Source: EX4484-217-1 sp964496035 (GTDB taxonomy: Archaea; Thermoproteota; Thermoprotei_A; EX4484-217-1). Taken from it: a stretch of 28,449 bases of DNA. Of this stretch, positions 14,134-21,116 are shown piece by piece. The notes beneath the pieces were generated by a model. It was not told the origin of the DNA and made no database searches. It saw nothing but the letters and a program-made list of their open reading frames with translations. The DNA is taken from NCBI GenBank assembly GCA_964496035.1, contig CAZBXI010000014.1:1-28449 (forward strand), in the 5' to 3' direction. Position 1 is the stretch's first letter; each line of letters opens with the position of its first letter. The position numbers and the translations under genes are program-made.

Positions 14134-14592
14134 TCACCTTAACTGGGTTTTAGGTTTCCAACCCATTTGAATAGCTACCTCAGCTAAGGTTGTGTATTTT
14201 CTACCTAGTCTTGTAGCTAAAGCGTCTTCGATTTTAATCATTTTATCTGCTTTATCAGAGTATTCAGGAGGGATTCCTGAGAAAACTTTTAACCTTCTAT
14301 AAGCGGCTCTACCTTTAGGTTTATCTATTGGAAGCATACCTCTAATCGCTCTTCTAACAATGTTTTCTGGACTCCTGGGCCTTCTTACCCCGTGTCTGTA
14401 CGGGTTCCTTAAGGTACCTACTTCGAAAAGTAATTTGTAAGACTCTATGACCATTTTCCTATCTCCGCTAACTACTATTTTATCTGCGTTAAGTATCGTT
14501 ATTCTTTCTCCATTCAGTAATCTTTTAGCTACTATGCTTGCAAGCCTACCTAATATGTGGCCTTCACCGTTGATTATCGTTTCACCTGTCAT
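14134..14592 (-). CDS. rpl13: Ribosomal protein L13
   Basis: A 50S assembly protein of 152 residues from the ATG at 14592. An in-frame TTG at 14601 overlaps the rpl18e stop and has no room for a ribosome site, whereas AGGTTGA sits well before the ATG. The family signature is GHILGRLASIVAKRLLNGE, then RMAYRR-type AAYRRLKVFSGIPPEYS and VRRAIRGMLPIDKPKGR. It sits in the standard L18e-L13-S9 order. Confidence 0.96.
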   Translation of the reverse strand: MTGETIINGEGHILGRLASIVAKRLLNGERITILNADKIVVSGDRKMVIESYKLLFEVGTLRNPYRHGVRRPRSPENIVRRAIRGMLPIDKPKGRAAYRRLKVFSGIPPEYSDKADKMIKIEDALATRLGRKYTTLAEVAIQMGWKPKTQLR

Positions 14593-14597
14593 GACTA

Positions 14598-14963
14598 TCA
14601 ACCTATAATTTTAATGTTAGATCCTTTAGGATTTCTTAATGCTAAATCTAGTATGTGCAAACATGTACCTCCAGTTTTAACTATTTTTTCGTACGCCGAC
14701 TTGGAAAATCCTATTGCTGCAACAGTTACTTTGTGGTCTATTGTTCCTGAACCTAATACTTTACCCGGTACAACGACAGTGTCTCCTTCCTTAGTATACC
14801 TGTTAATTCTTGAAACATTAACTACTATTCTCTGCCTACTTGGTTTCTCAAGCCTTTCAGCTATATCCTTCCATATTTTCGCATTGTTTTCTCTAGCTAT
14901 TTTCTTGAGCATTCTAATTGTTTTTCTTAGGACAATGTTTGTAGGCCCTGTTCTCTTAACCAT
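14598..14963 (-). CDS. rpl18e: Ribosomal protein L18e
   Basis: An archaeal/eukaryotic 50S protein with an L15-like fold. Starting at the ATG at 14963 it has 121 residues, the family length. GGAGGAG lies 9 bases before this ATG, at the end of rpoD. A frame-open ATG at 14993 would overlap rpoD by 26 bases and add a non-homologous MRKLLEESKV. GPTNIVLRKTIRMLKKIA, VNVSRINRYTKEGDTVVVPG and KVLGSGTIDHKVTVAAIGFS are characteristic. Confidence 0.95.
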   Translation of the reverse strand: MVKRTGPTNIVLRKTIRMLKKIARENNAKIWKDIAERLEKPSRQRIVVNVSRINRYTKEGDTVVVPGKVLGSGTIDHKVTVAAIGFSKSAYEKIVKTGGTCLHILDLALRNPKGSNIKIIG

Positions 14964-14967
14964 AACC

Positions 14968-15783
14968 TTACTCTCCTCCAGTAACTTCCTCAATAAGTTT
15001 CTCCATTTCTTCGGCTTTCTTGTAAAGTATTTTGGCTGCCTCTGAAACTATTCTCTCGGGAGGTAATGCTCCGGTAGATTCTATGGTGAGTATAAAGGAG
15101 TTTTCAACCCATGATACTTTGATAGCATTTTTATCGCATACTTCTTCGCAAACCCTGCACAGTGTACATGAAAGTATATCTTTTACAATAAGCTTATCGT
15201 CTTTAATTTCAAGAACACCTTTAGGACATACTTTAATACACTTACCACATAAGTCACATTTCTCGAAGTCTATTTTCAACTTTGGAACATATTTGTGTGC
15301 ACTTATAGTAACAGGAGACCATTTAATATGTTCCTTACCTCTACCTAAACGTGCGTATGCTTCAAAGGTTAGTTTTTGACCCTTAGAGAGAACAACTATA
15401 GGTATTTTATCGTAAACTGGCTTTACTGTGGGATCTTCGCTTTTTAAGTCTCCGGAATATATTATTGTGCCATCTCTTTCCGCCTCAACATCTAAGAATA
15501 GTCTAACATAGCATTCAGGGTTCGTCATAGGATCTGCTCCTTCACATTCTTCGGGTGGTTTGAAACGTTCAAGGTCTGTTGTTAAGGGTATGAGCCCTAA
15601 CCTGTGAGCTATTATTTCGTCGTATAGCACTGATGTATTGTCAAGGAAAGTTACTTCATCTATGGCTAATGTTGGCACGTCTGAAATAGCTAATCTTCTA
15701 ATAGCGTTAACGAAAGCTAAAGGAGCATCCTCTATTAGTAGCTTGATTGTTTTCTCGTTTTTCTCTAGAACCCTAATTTTCAC
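14968..15783 (-). CDS. rpoD: DNA-directed RNA polymerase subunit D (Rpo3) with two Fe-S cluster motifs
   Basis: The alpha-like subunit that nucleates RNA polymerase assembly with subunits L, N and P. It has 271 residues from the GTG at 15783 (GAGGGA 8 bases upstream; a TTG two codons earlier is worse placed). LAFVNAIRRLAISDVPTLAI, EIIAHRLGLIPLTTDL and the C-terminal TGALPPERIVSEAAKILYKK are the alpha-NTD elements. The inserted domain carries eight Cys: 176, 179, 182, 186 (CDLCGKCIKVCP) and 206, 209, 212, 216 (CTLCRVCEEVCD), the full set for two [4Fe-4S] clusters. The number of clusters varies among archaea, and the complete pair is the ferredoxin-like form. It lies 18 bases after rps11. Confidence 0.96.
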   Translation of the reverse strand: MKIRVLEKNEKTIKLLIEDAPLAFVNAIRRLAISDVPTLAIDEVTFLDNTSVLYDEIIAHRLGLIPLTTDLERFKPPEECEGADPMTNPECYVRLFLDVEAERDGTIIYSGDLKSEDPTVKPVYDKIPIVVLSKGQKLTFEAYARLGRGKEHIKWSPVTISAHKYVPKLKIDFEKCDLCGKCIKVCPKGVLEIKDDKLIVKDILSCTLCRVCEEVCDKNAIKVSWVENSFILTIESTGALPPERIVSEAAKILYKKAEEMEKLIEEVTGGE

Positions 15784-15801
15784 TTTCAATATCCCTCTGT
15801 G

Positions 15802-16203
15802 CTAGACTCTTCTACCTCTACGTCCGCCAGGTCTTCTCGTTGTATCGTGGGGTATTGGTGTTACATCTTCTATTCTACCTATTATAAACCCTGCCCTAGC
15901 CAGCGCTCTTATTGCTGCTTGAGCTCCAGGGCCAGGTGTTTTTGGTCCATGACCTCCCGGTGCTCTTACCCTTATATGTATTGCTCTAATGCCTTTATCC
16001 ATTGCTTGCTGGGCTACTCTTGAAGCTGCGAGCATTGCAGCATATGGTGAAGGTTTTTCTCTATCAGCTTTAACAACCATTCCTCCAGAAGCTCTTGCAA
16101 CAGTTTCTGCACCTGTAAGGTCTGTTAGATGAATTATCGTGTTGTTCAGAGAACTGTATATGTGAACTATACCCCATTTAAGCTCGCGTGCCATGAATGC
16201 CAT
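15802..16203 (-). CDS. rps11: Ribosomal protein S11
   Basis: A 30S platform protein of 133 residues. WGIVHIYSSLNNTIIHLTDL, KADREKPSPYAAMLAA, IHIRVRAPGGHGPKTPGPGA and the tail IPHDTTRRPGGRRGRRV are nearly invariant among archaea. GGTG lies 7 bases before the ATG at 16203, 13 bases after the rps4 stop. Confidence 0.97.
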   Translation of the reverse strand: MAFMARELKWGIVHIYSSLNNTIIHLTDLTGAETVARASGGMVVKADREKPSPYAAMLAASRVAQQAMDKGIRAIHIRVRAPGGHGPKTPGPGAQAAIRALARAGFIIGRIEDVTPIPHDTTRRPGGRRGRRV

Positions 16204-16216
16204 AGTTTACACCGCT

Positions 16217-16726
16217 CTATTTTTGTGCTTGAACTAATTTTTGTTTAAGAGGGCTTGTTGGATAGAAGTCTATGAGTTCCTCTTCTTCCCTACTAACAAG
16301 GTATCCTGGAGAAGTAACTCTTCTTCCGGCTATGGCTATGTGTCCGTGAACTATGAATTGTCTTGCCTGATATATAGTCCTAGCTAGTCCCTTCTCATAA
16401 ACTATTGTTTGAAGTCTTCTTTTCAAAATGTGTTCTGCTGTTAATCCTAAAACGTCATCTAGAGTTGCTCCTTCAGGTAAAACACCTAAATGGTAAAGTT
16501 TAGATAGGAGAGCTTTCTCCTGAACTTTCCTTTCCTCTTCAGGTAAGGCCAGAAGAGCTCGGGCTCTATGCCTAAATTCTCTAGCTATTGTTTTAGCTAT
16601 CCATAATTCACGTTTATTTCTAAGTCCATATTTTCCCATAAGTATCATTTCTTCTTCTAAAACTTCCTTCCTCCATGGATGCTTAGGCCCGATCCATTTC
16701 TTACGTGGTTTCTTAGGATCACCCAT
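16217..16726 (-). CDS. rps4: Ribosomal protein S4
   Basis: A primary 16S rRNA-binding protein of 169 residues, archaeal/eukaryotic S9e-like form. GDPKKPRKKWIGPKHPW opens it. An S4 RNA-binding domain spans about residues 105-150 (RLQTIVYEKGLARTIYQARQ, FIVHGHIAIAGRRVTSPGYL). It follows rps13 after 9 bases. The order S13-S4-S11-rpoD is the archaeal alpha-type operon. Confidence 0.97.
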   Translation of the reverse strand: MGDPKKPRKKWIGPKHPWRKEVLEEEMILMGKYGLRNKRELWIAKTIAREFRHRARALLALPEEERKVQEKALLSKLYHLGVLPEGATLDDVLGLTAEHILKRRLQTIVYEKGLARTIYQARQFIVHGHIAIAGRRVTSPGYLVSREEEELIDFYPTSPLKQKLVQAQK

Positions 16727-16735
16727 AGTCTACAC

Positions 16736-17188
16736 CTATTTCCTCTTGCGTTTTACACCAACGGTTACTCCAAGCCTACCTGTTGTTCTTGTACGTTGAC
16801 CTCTAACTTTGAGACCTAACTGGTGTCTTATTCCTCTCCAACATCTAATCTTCTTTAAGAGCTCAATATCCTTCTTAACAGCTATAATTAGATCTGAACC
16901 TATAAGGTGAAGATTCTTACCTGTTTCATAGTCTTTTCTTCTATTAAACATCCAACCAGGTAAGCCTAATGTTTGGGGATTGGCTAGAGCTTCCTCTATC
17001 TTCTTAACCTCTGCTTCAGAGAGATTACCAATACGTGCTTCTGGGTCGATACCTAGTTTCCTACATAGAGCATAAGCTAAAGTTACTCCAACACCTTTAA
17101 TTTTAGCTAGACCGTAAGCTACCTTAAGATTACCATCAATATCGACTCCAGCAACTCTCACTATATACCTGAACGTTGTCGAAGACAT
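16736..17188 (-). CDS. rps13: Ribosomal protein S13
   Basis: A 30S head protein at the subunit interface, contacting 23S rRNA and tRNA. It has 150 residues. FRYIVRVAGVDIDGNLKVAY, GLAKIKGVGVTLAYALCRKL (helix-hairpin-helix type), GIRHQLGLKVRGQRTRTTGR and the basic end GVTVGVKRKRK are canonical. It is the first gene of the run read from about 17230 leftward. Its usual upstream neighbour in archaea, a tRNA gene, lies just beyond in the damaged region at the assembly gap. Confidence 0.97.
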   Translation of the reverse strand: MSSTTFRYIVRVAGVDIDGNLKVAYGLAKIKGVGVTLAYALCRKLGIDPEARIGNLSEAEVKKIEEALANPQTLGLPGWMFNRRKDYETGKNLHLIGSDLIIAVKKDIELLKKIRCWRGIRHQLGLKVRGQRTRTTGRLGVTVGVKRKRK

Positions 17189-17250
17189 TTCCTTTAACCT
17201 ACTCCCTCTTTACGTCCTTTTCAGCTACTTTAAACCATACACAACTAAGA

Positions 17251-17260
17251 TTATTTAAAT
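17251..17260 (-). promoter_or_regulatory. Candidate TATA box for the rps13 operon
   Basis: Within the 142 bases between rps13 and the gap, the minus strand shows ATTTAAATAA about 65 bases before the rps13 ATG. A second TATA-like motif, TTATAAATC, lies at about 17309-17317. Either could serve the rps13-rps2 operon. Purine-rich AAAGGA before the ATG is the likely ribosome site. No RNA gene is visible in this stretch. Confidence 0.35.
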
Positions 17261-17330
17261 TTTAATGGTATAAGCTATTTAGAAAACGATGGCCAACTTA
17301 GGTTTAAGATTTATAAGGTGAACCAGTTAT

Positions 17331-17430
17331 NNNNNNNNNNNNNNNNNNNNNNNNNNNNNNNNNNNNNNNNNNNNNNNNNNNNNNNNNNNNNNNNNNNNNN
17401 NNNNNNNNNNNNNNNNNNNNNNNNNNNNNN
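17331..17430. other. Assembly gap of 100 N
   Basis: A run of exactly 100 undetermined bases is a scaffolding placeholder, so the true distance is unknown. The right flank begins inside a tRNA gene, and the left flank does not contain the other end of it. At least the remaining ~65-70 bases of that tRNA must therefore be missing. Confidence 0.99.
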
Positions 17431-17450
17431 GTCCGCTCGGGCACCCCGGC
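17431..17450 (-). tRNA. 5' part of a class II tRNA gene, probably tRNA-Ser, cut by the gap
   Basis: Read on the minus strand from 17450 the sequence is GCCGGGGTGCCCGAGCGGAC: a 7-base acceptor strand GCCGGGG, T8, G9, the D-stem CCCG, then A14, G15 and the GG pair of the D-loop. These 20 bases are GC-rich in an AT-rich neighbourhood. C10-C11-C12 and the short D-loop fit archaeal class II tRNAs, with Ser more likely than Leu. The anticodon lies in the gap. Archaeal genomes commonly carry a tRNA gene between the cbf5 region and rps13, which supports the call. Confidence 0.7.
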
Positions 17451-17490
17451 GCTTCTGTTTTCTTTGCTTAGAATATGTTGTTTATTAGTT

Positions 17491-18093
17491 TTATGTAGAT
17501 TTTACGCTTAGAAGTACTTTGTAGCCTGATTTAGAGGCTAAAACTTTGACGTTGCCGAATGTTTCTTCCATTATCTTTCTTAGTTTCTTGTCGCCTTTTC
17601 TAACTACTAACTGCAGTGTTCCCTTCTCTTTTAACCATGTTTTTGCGTCTCTAACTAGTTTCTCGACTATGTTAAAACCTGCTGAGTATGGCGGGTTAGA
17701 TATTATCATGTTGAAGCGTATGTTCTTAGGTAGCGGCTCGTACAGGTTTCCATGGAATATAAATGTTCTATCTTCAACCTTATTTAGCTTAGCATTTATT
17801 TTACATAGCTTCACAGCTCTCTTATTTATGTCAATCATGTAAACTTTTAATTTAGGATTAAGTTTAGCTATGGTTATACCTATGACTCCATAGCCTGCTC
17901 CAACATCTAAAACGTTACCTTCTTCAGGTATTATTGCTGATTCAAGTAGGAGTTTTGTTCCAGGGTCTATTCTTCTTCTCGAGAATACTCCTGGTTCAAC
18001 AATAAACTCTACTGCTACACCTCTAACAACATCAGATATTATCTCTTTCCTACCTACACTGGTAGGCTTTTCCGCGTAGTAATGTTCGGGCAA
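17491..18093 (-). CDS. RsmC/MJ0882-like SAM-dependent RNA methyltransferase
   Basis: A 200-residue class I methyltransferase. The SAM-binding motif I is VLDVGAGYG (61-69), the acidic end of strand 2 is YMIDINKRAV, and the catalytic motif is NPPYSAG (133-139), typical of enzymes that methylate an exocyclic amino group, here probably guanine N2 in RNA. Overall it resembles archaeal MJ0882 and the catalytic half of bacterial RsmC (16S rRNA m2G). The exact substrate is not readable from sequence. It starts at TTG, 2 bases after the cbf5 stop, with GGGTAAG as ribosome site. Being coupled to the pseudouridine synthase Cbf5 is consistent with RNA modification. Confidence 0.85.
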   Translation of the reverse strand: MPEHYYAEKPTSVGRKEIISDVVRGVAVEFIVEPGVFSRRRIDPGTKLLLESAIIPEEGNVLDVGAGYGVIGITIAKLNPKLKVYMIDINKRAVKLCKINAKLNKVEDRTFIFHGNLYEPLPKNIRFNMIISNPPYSAGFNIVEKLVRDAKTWLKEKGTLQLVVRKGDKKLRKIMEETFGNVKVLASKSGYKVLLSVKST

Positions 18094-18095
18094 TA

Positions 18096-19162
18096 TTACT
18101 TACCCTTCTCTTTACTTTTCCATGCTTTAGGGTAAACTCCGGGAGGCATGATCACTCTTGTTACTTTTACCGCAATACCCTTATTAGCTTCCATTATTTG
18201 GTTAGTTGTCATGTTTGCTTTACCTAAAGCTACTAGCTCCCCTTTAGCTGTAAATATAGCTACTCTTTCACCAACACCTATATTTTCATGTAGGGCTAGT
18301 ATCCCGGGAACTGCTAAATGTGCACCATGCGCTATAGCGTCCACTGCAGTATCTCTTATAATTATTTTAGGTAGATGACATACAGCTCTCTCCATTGGTG
18401 CAATAACCTTCCTTAATAGATCATCTTTACCTTCTTCTCTCCACCTGTACAGTGCTTCGGCAATGTCTTGAAGCTTAACTAGTGTTTCATCTTCTTTAAA
18501 CGGTCCTGCTCTTGTCCTTCTCAGTTCCCTCATATGAGCTCCTACGCCTAAGAGTAAGCCCATGTCATGGATTATTTTCCTAACATAGGTTCCTGCTTCG
18601 CAACCTATTTTTAAGAGAACAAGCTTTCCATCTCTCTCCAATACGTCTATGTAATGTACTCTGCGAATTCTTAAAGTTCTCTTAACAGAGGACCTTAGCG
18701 GAGGTTTTTGATAAATTTTCCCAACAAACTTACTAATGACCTCATTAAGTTTCTTATCATCTACATTGCCGTGAAGCTGCATAACACAAATATACTCCTT
18801 TGTAGTGTGAACTACTAGGCTAAGTACTTTAGTTGCTTTCTCTAAAGCTACCGGAAGTACACCGCTGACCTTAGGGTTTCCCCGCCCCCAACCTAGTTAG
18901 TTGGGGGCTCTAGGGTTCCCCCATGGCCAGCTTTTGAGAGATTAAACATTCTCTTAATCCAAGCTACAACTTCATGGCTTGTCGGCCCAGGCGGTTTATC
19001 TAGGTTTATTACGCCTTGTTTAATATAGTCCTCAATAGGTCTTTCATGGGGGAAGTGTCCATATCTCTCATCAGTCTCTATGTCTGCTTTAATAACGAAT
19101 TTTCTTTGGAAATCGCATAGTTTATCAAGTTCTTTCAGATACTCTAATCCCTTATTGTACAT
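18096..19162 (-). CDS. cbf5: Cbf5, H/ACA RNA-guided pseudouridine synthase; spliced: join of 19162-18910 and 18877-18096
   Basis: The catalytic subunit of archaeal H/ACA RNPs (with L7Ae, Nop10, Gar1), modifying rRNA. Neither reading frame is complete alone: the first stops just after GHGGTL, the second lacks the N-terminal part. Removing a 32-base intron joins them exactly, restoring GHGGTLDPKVSGVLPVALEK and a 344-residue protein. The restored Asp is residue 85, the catalytic Asp. Exon 1 encodes the N-terminus with GVINLDKPPGPTSHEVVAWI. Exon 2 gives the rest of the TruB-like domain (GCEAGTYVRKIIHDMGLLLG) and a C-terminal PUA domain ending GVYPKAWK. GGAGG lies 10 bases before the ATG. It is not a pseudogene: both parts are fully conserved. 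Confidence 0.93.
18878..18909 (-). other. Archaeal pre-mRNA intron (bulge-helix-bulge type) in cbf5
   Basis: The 32-base insertion has an inner hairpin GCCCCCAAC/GTTGGGGGC with a 7-base loop. Outside it, exon bases CCCT can pair with GGGG, separated from the inner stem by the 3-base bulge AGA on the 5' side. The 3-base AAA on the 3' side follows, then GGG/CCC as outer pairing, with two unpaired A on the 5' side (a relaxed rather than perfect motif). Cutting between bases 2 and 3 of each 3-base bulge, as the tRNA splicing endonuclease does, yields G+AC = Asp and restores the frame. Left unspliced, a TAG inside the loop ends translation. cbf5 introns are known from crenarchaea. Confidence 0.9.
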
Positions 19163-19250
19163 AATGATTTTGCCTCCAAATACTACTTTAGTAAAGTGTT
19201 AAATAAAAAGCGTTTTTCTACGCGAGAAAATTCTATAAGGAAACAGGTTT

Positions 19251-19541
19251 CTACTTGGGCGGTATTTTTATTTTTACTCTTTCCTTCATGAAATCTAGTT
19301 TACCTGCCTCTTCTAATGCCTTTAAAACTTCTTCGTCTGATGCTCCTTTAGAGATACTTATTTTTTCAGGGAGAACTTCTATATGTTTAATATTGCATTT
19401 CCTTCTCTTAACACCTGTCAACGTTTTAGGCCCTGTAATTAGCACGAAGTTGTCATCTACTATGTCTACTATTACGCATTTTCTTCCAGCTTCTCTTCCA
19501 GCTATTTTCACGCATATCCTTCCAACTTCTATAGCTGGCAT
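19251..19541 (-). CDS. rpl14e: Ribosomal protein L14e
   Basis: An archaeal/eukaryotic 50S protein, 96 residues, with a KOW-like SH3 fold. IEVGRICVKIAGREAGRKCV, then IVDIVDDNFVLITGPKTLTG and VKRRKCNIKHIEVLPEKI match the family closely. GGAGG lies 9 bases before the ATG. It lies between cmk and cbf5, its standard place. The 88 bases to cbf5 hold nothing recognisable except that gene's ribosome site. Confidence 0.96.
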   Translation of the reverse strand: MPAIEVGRICVKIAGREAGRKCVIVDIVDDNFVLITGPKTLTGVKRRKCNIKHIEVLPEKISISKGASDEEVLKALEEAGKLDFMKERVKIKIPPK

Positions 19542-19606
19542 GTTGTAAGGCCTCCTTGAAGCTATGTTTTTGCCTAGAAGTGTTATTGGAATTGTGCTAA
19601 TAAATA

Positions 19607-20158
19607 TTATGCTTTTTTAGCTAAAGCTTTTAGCACAGTTTTCTCTATTATCTCATATACCTCATCTATGGTGTATTTTTCCGTGTTTATTACCAGGTCG
19701 AACCATGAAATATCTGTAACATCAATACCGTATATTTCGATGAATCTTTTTCTTTGGCTAAATTCTCTTCTAATAGTCTCATAGTATGCTTCTCTTAGAG
19801 GTTTATTGTCTCTTTCAGCTATTCTCTTAACCCTAACCATCAAGGGTGCTGTGATATATATTGCTACGTCGGCTAATTCCTTTACTATCCACGCAGTTAG
19901 GTGTCCATCAATAACTACGTTTCCTCTCTTTGCTTCTTCAAGAGTTCTCCTATCTATTTCAATGTCTATACTATAGTCTTTCTCGGCAAGCTTGCTTAGC
20001 TCTACAAGCGATAGTCCTTTTTCTTGGGCTATTTTCCTAAAAATGCTTCCAGCAGAAAAATATCTTAAACCAAGTTTCTCAGCTAAACGCTTAGCATACG
20101 TTGTTTTACCGCTTCCAGCGGGGCCGCTAATAACAATAACTATTTTCTTTTTAGGCAA
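19607..20158 (-). CDS. cmk: Cytidylate kinase (archaeal type)
   Basis: It phosphorylates CMP/dCMP with ATP. The protein has 183 residues. The P-loop GPAGSGKTT is residues 12-20, GLRYFSAGSIFRKIAQEKGL is the CMP-binding region, VVIDGHLTAWIV follows, and the lid RIAERDNKPLREAYYET is present. It starts at TTG (20158), overlapping the end of rpl34e by 8 bases. The L34e-cmk-L14e-cbf5 order is conserved in archaea. Confidence 0.94.
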   Translation of the reverse strand: MPKKKIVIVISGPAGSGKTTYAKRLAEKLGLRYFSAGSIFRKIAQEKGLSLVELSKLAEKDYSIDIEIDRRTLEEAKRGNVVIDGHLTAWIVKELADVAIYITAPLMVRVKRIAERDNKPLREAYYETIRREFSQRKRFIEIYGIDVTDISWFDLVINTEKYTIDEVYEIIEKTVLKALAKKA

Positions 20159-20432
20159 AACTGATAGTACCTCTAATTGCCTGTTTAAGCAAGGTCTTCA
20201 AACATTTAGGGCAAATAACTCCTCCATACATTCTTTCAGGTCTTCTTAAACTTTTAGGTAGTTTCCTTAGCTCTACAGGTCTTAATCTTGGAACACCATG
20301 AAGTTCGGCTCCGCAAACAGCACATTTTGCTGGTGATGGTTTTCTCTTTTCATAATGTATCACCGTTCTTCTGCTTGGTGTTCTTACGTAGACCCTTCTT
20401 AGTGATCTTGATCTATATCTTGGCCTAGGCAT
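20151..20432 (-). CDS. rpl34e: Ribosomal protein L34e
   Basis: A 93-residue zinc-ribbon protein of the archaeal/eukaryotic large subunit. It opens MPRPRYRSRSLRRVYVRTP, with Cys pairs KCAVCGAELHGVPRL and VICPKCLKTLLKQAIRG as ligands. It follows adkA after 70 bases. The DUF106 (YidC/Get1-like) membrane protein gene often found here is missing. Confidence 0.95.
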   Translation of the reverse strand: MPRPRYRSRSLRRVYVRTPSRRTVIHYEKRKPSPAKCAVCGAELHGVPRLRPVELRKLPKSLRRPERMYGGVICPKCLKTLLKQAIRGTISFA

Positions 20433-20502
20433 TTTCCATCATCTCTATGTTTCGCTTATGTTAGAACTATGTTTACGTTTTCTTCTTAAAAATTTAACTT
20501 AA

Positions 20503-21114
20503 CTAAATATTCTTTAGTGTGTTAATGATTTCCTTCACCGCTTCCTTGGCTTTTCCCTCTCTATTAAGGACTATTTTAACAGCTGAACCTGTTAGAACAG
20601 CTGAAGACAGTGCTGCATTCCGCGCCATGGCCATGAACTCCCTTATTTCCTCTAAAGTTCTTTCTTCCCCTCTAAACCTAATTCCCATATCCTTTAGCCT
20701 TCTCTTGAATATTTCTTCGGGTAGCGCTTCTATTACGAAGATTACGTGGGGCCTAATATTGGTTATTACGTGCAGTGGTAAGCCGGGCCAAAAGCCTGTT
20801 GCTGTGTGAACTAACGAGTGTGTATCAACTATGAATACGTCCTGTTTTCCTTTCTCAGCGTCTTCTCTTATTCTCTTAGCCGCATTTTCTTGTAGCTTAA
20901 TTTGTACGTGTAACGGTAGTTTTCTAAGTTCATCTCTATGTTTGATTAAGCCTTTCTCCGAAGCTTCCTTAAACATGTAGTCTCCGAAATTAACAACCCT
21001 TACTCTAATACCTTCCTTACTTGCTTCTTCAACTAAGTTCTTAAGCACTGTTGTTTTTCCTACACCAGGTATTCCAACTACAATAACTACTTTAGTCATT
21101 TTTTCCGATGACAT
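20503..21114 (-). CDS. adkA: Archaeal adenylate kinase
   Basis: It converts AMP and ATP to two ADP. The protein has 203 residues and is the archaeal AdkA type, distinct from bacterial Adk. The P-loop is GIPGVGKTT (residues 14-22). VVNFGDYMFKEASEKGLIKH, RDELRKLPLHVQIKLQ, FIVDTHSLVHTATGFWPGLP and RDMGIRFR-type RRLKDMGIRFRGEERTLEEI are the family hallmarks. GGAG at the end of secY serves as ribosome site. Its ATG is 2 bases beyond the secY stop, the classic secY-adk pairing. Confidence 0.96.
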   Translation of the reverse strand: MSSEKMTKVVIVVGIPGVGKTTVLKNLVEEASKEGIRVRVVNFGDYMFKEASEKGLIKHRDELRKLPLHVQIKLQENAAKRIREDAEKGKQDVFIVDTHSLVHTATGFWPGLPLHVITNIRPHVIFVIEALPEEIFKRRLKDMGIRFRGEERTLEEIREFMAMARNAALSSAVLTGSAVKIVLNREGKAKEAVKEIINTLKNI

Positions 21115-21116
21115 TT

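Noticed and set aside
18893..19162. An 89-residue frame ending EPPTN, and a separate frame from an ATG at 18782, as two genes or a cbf5 pseudogene
   Set aside because: The parts join without loss after removing one structured 32-base insert, giving perfect Cbf5 motifs at the junction. A simple frameshift would not restore GTLDPKVSG with Asp rebuilt across the splice.
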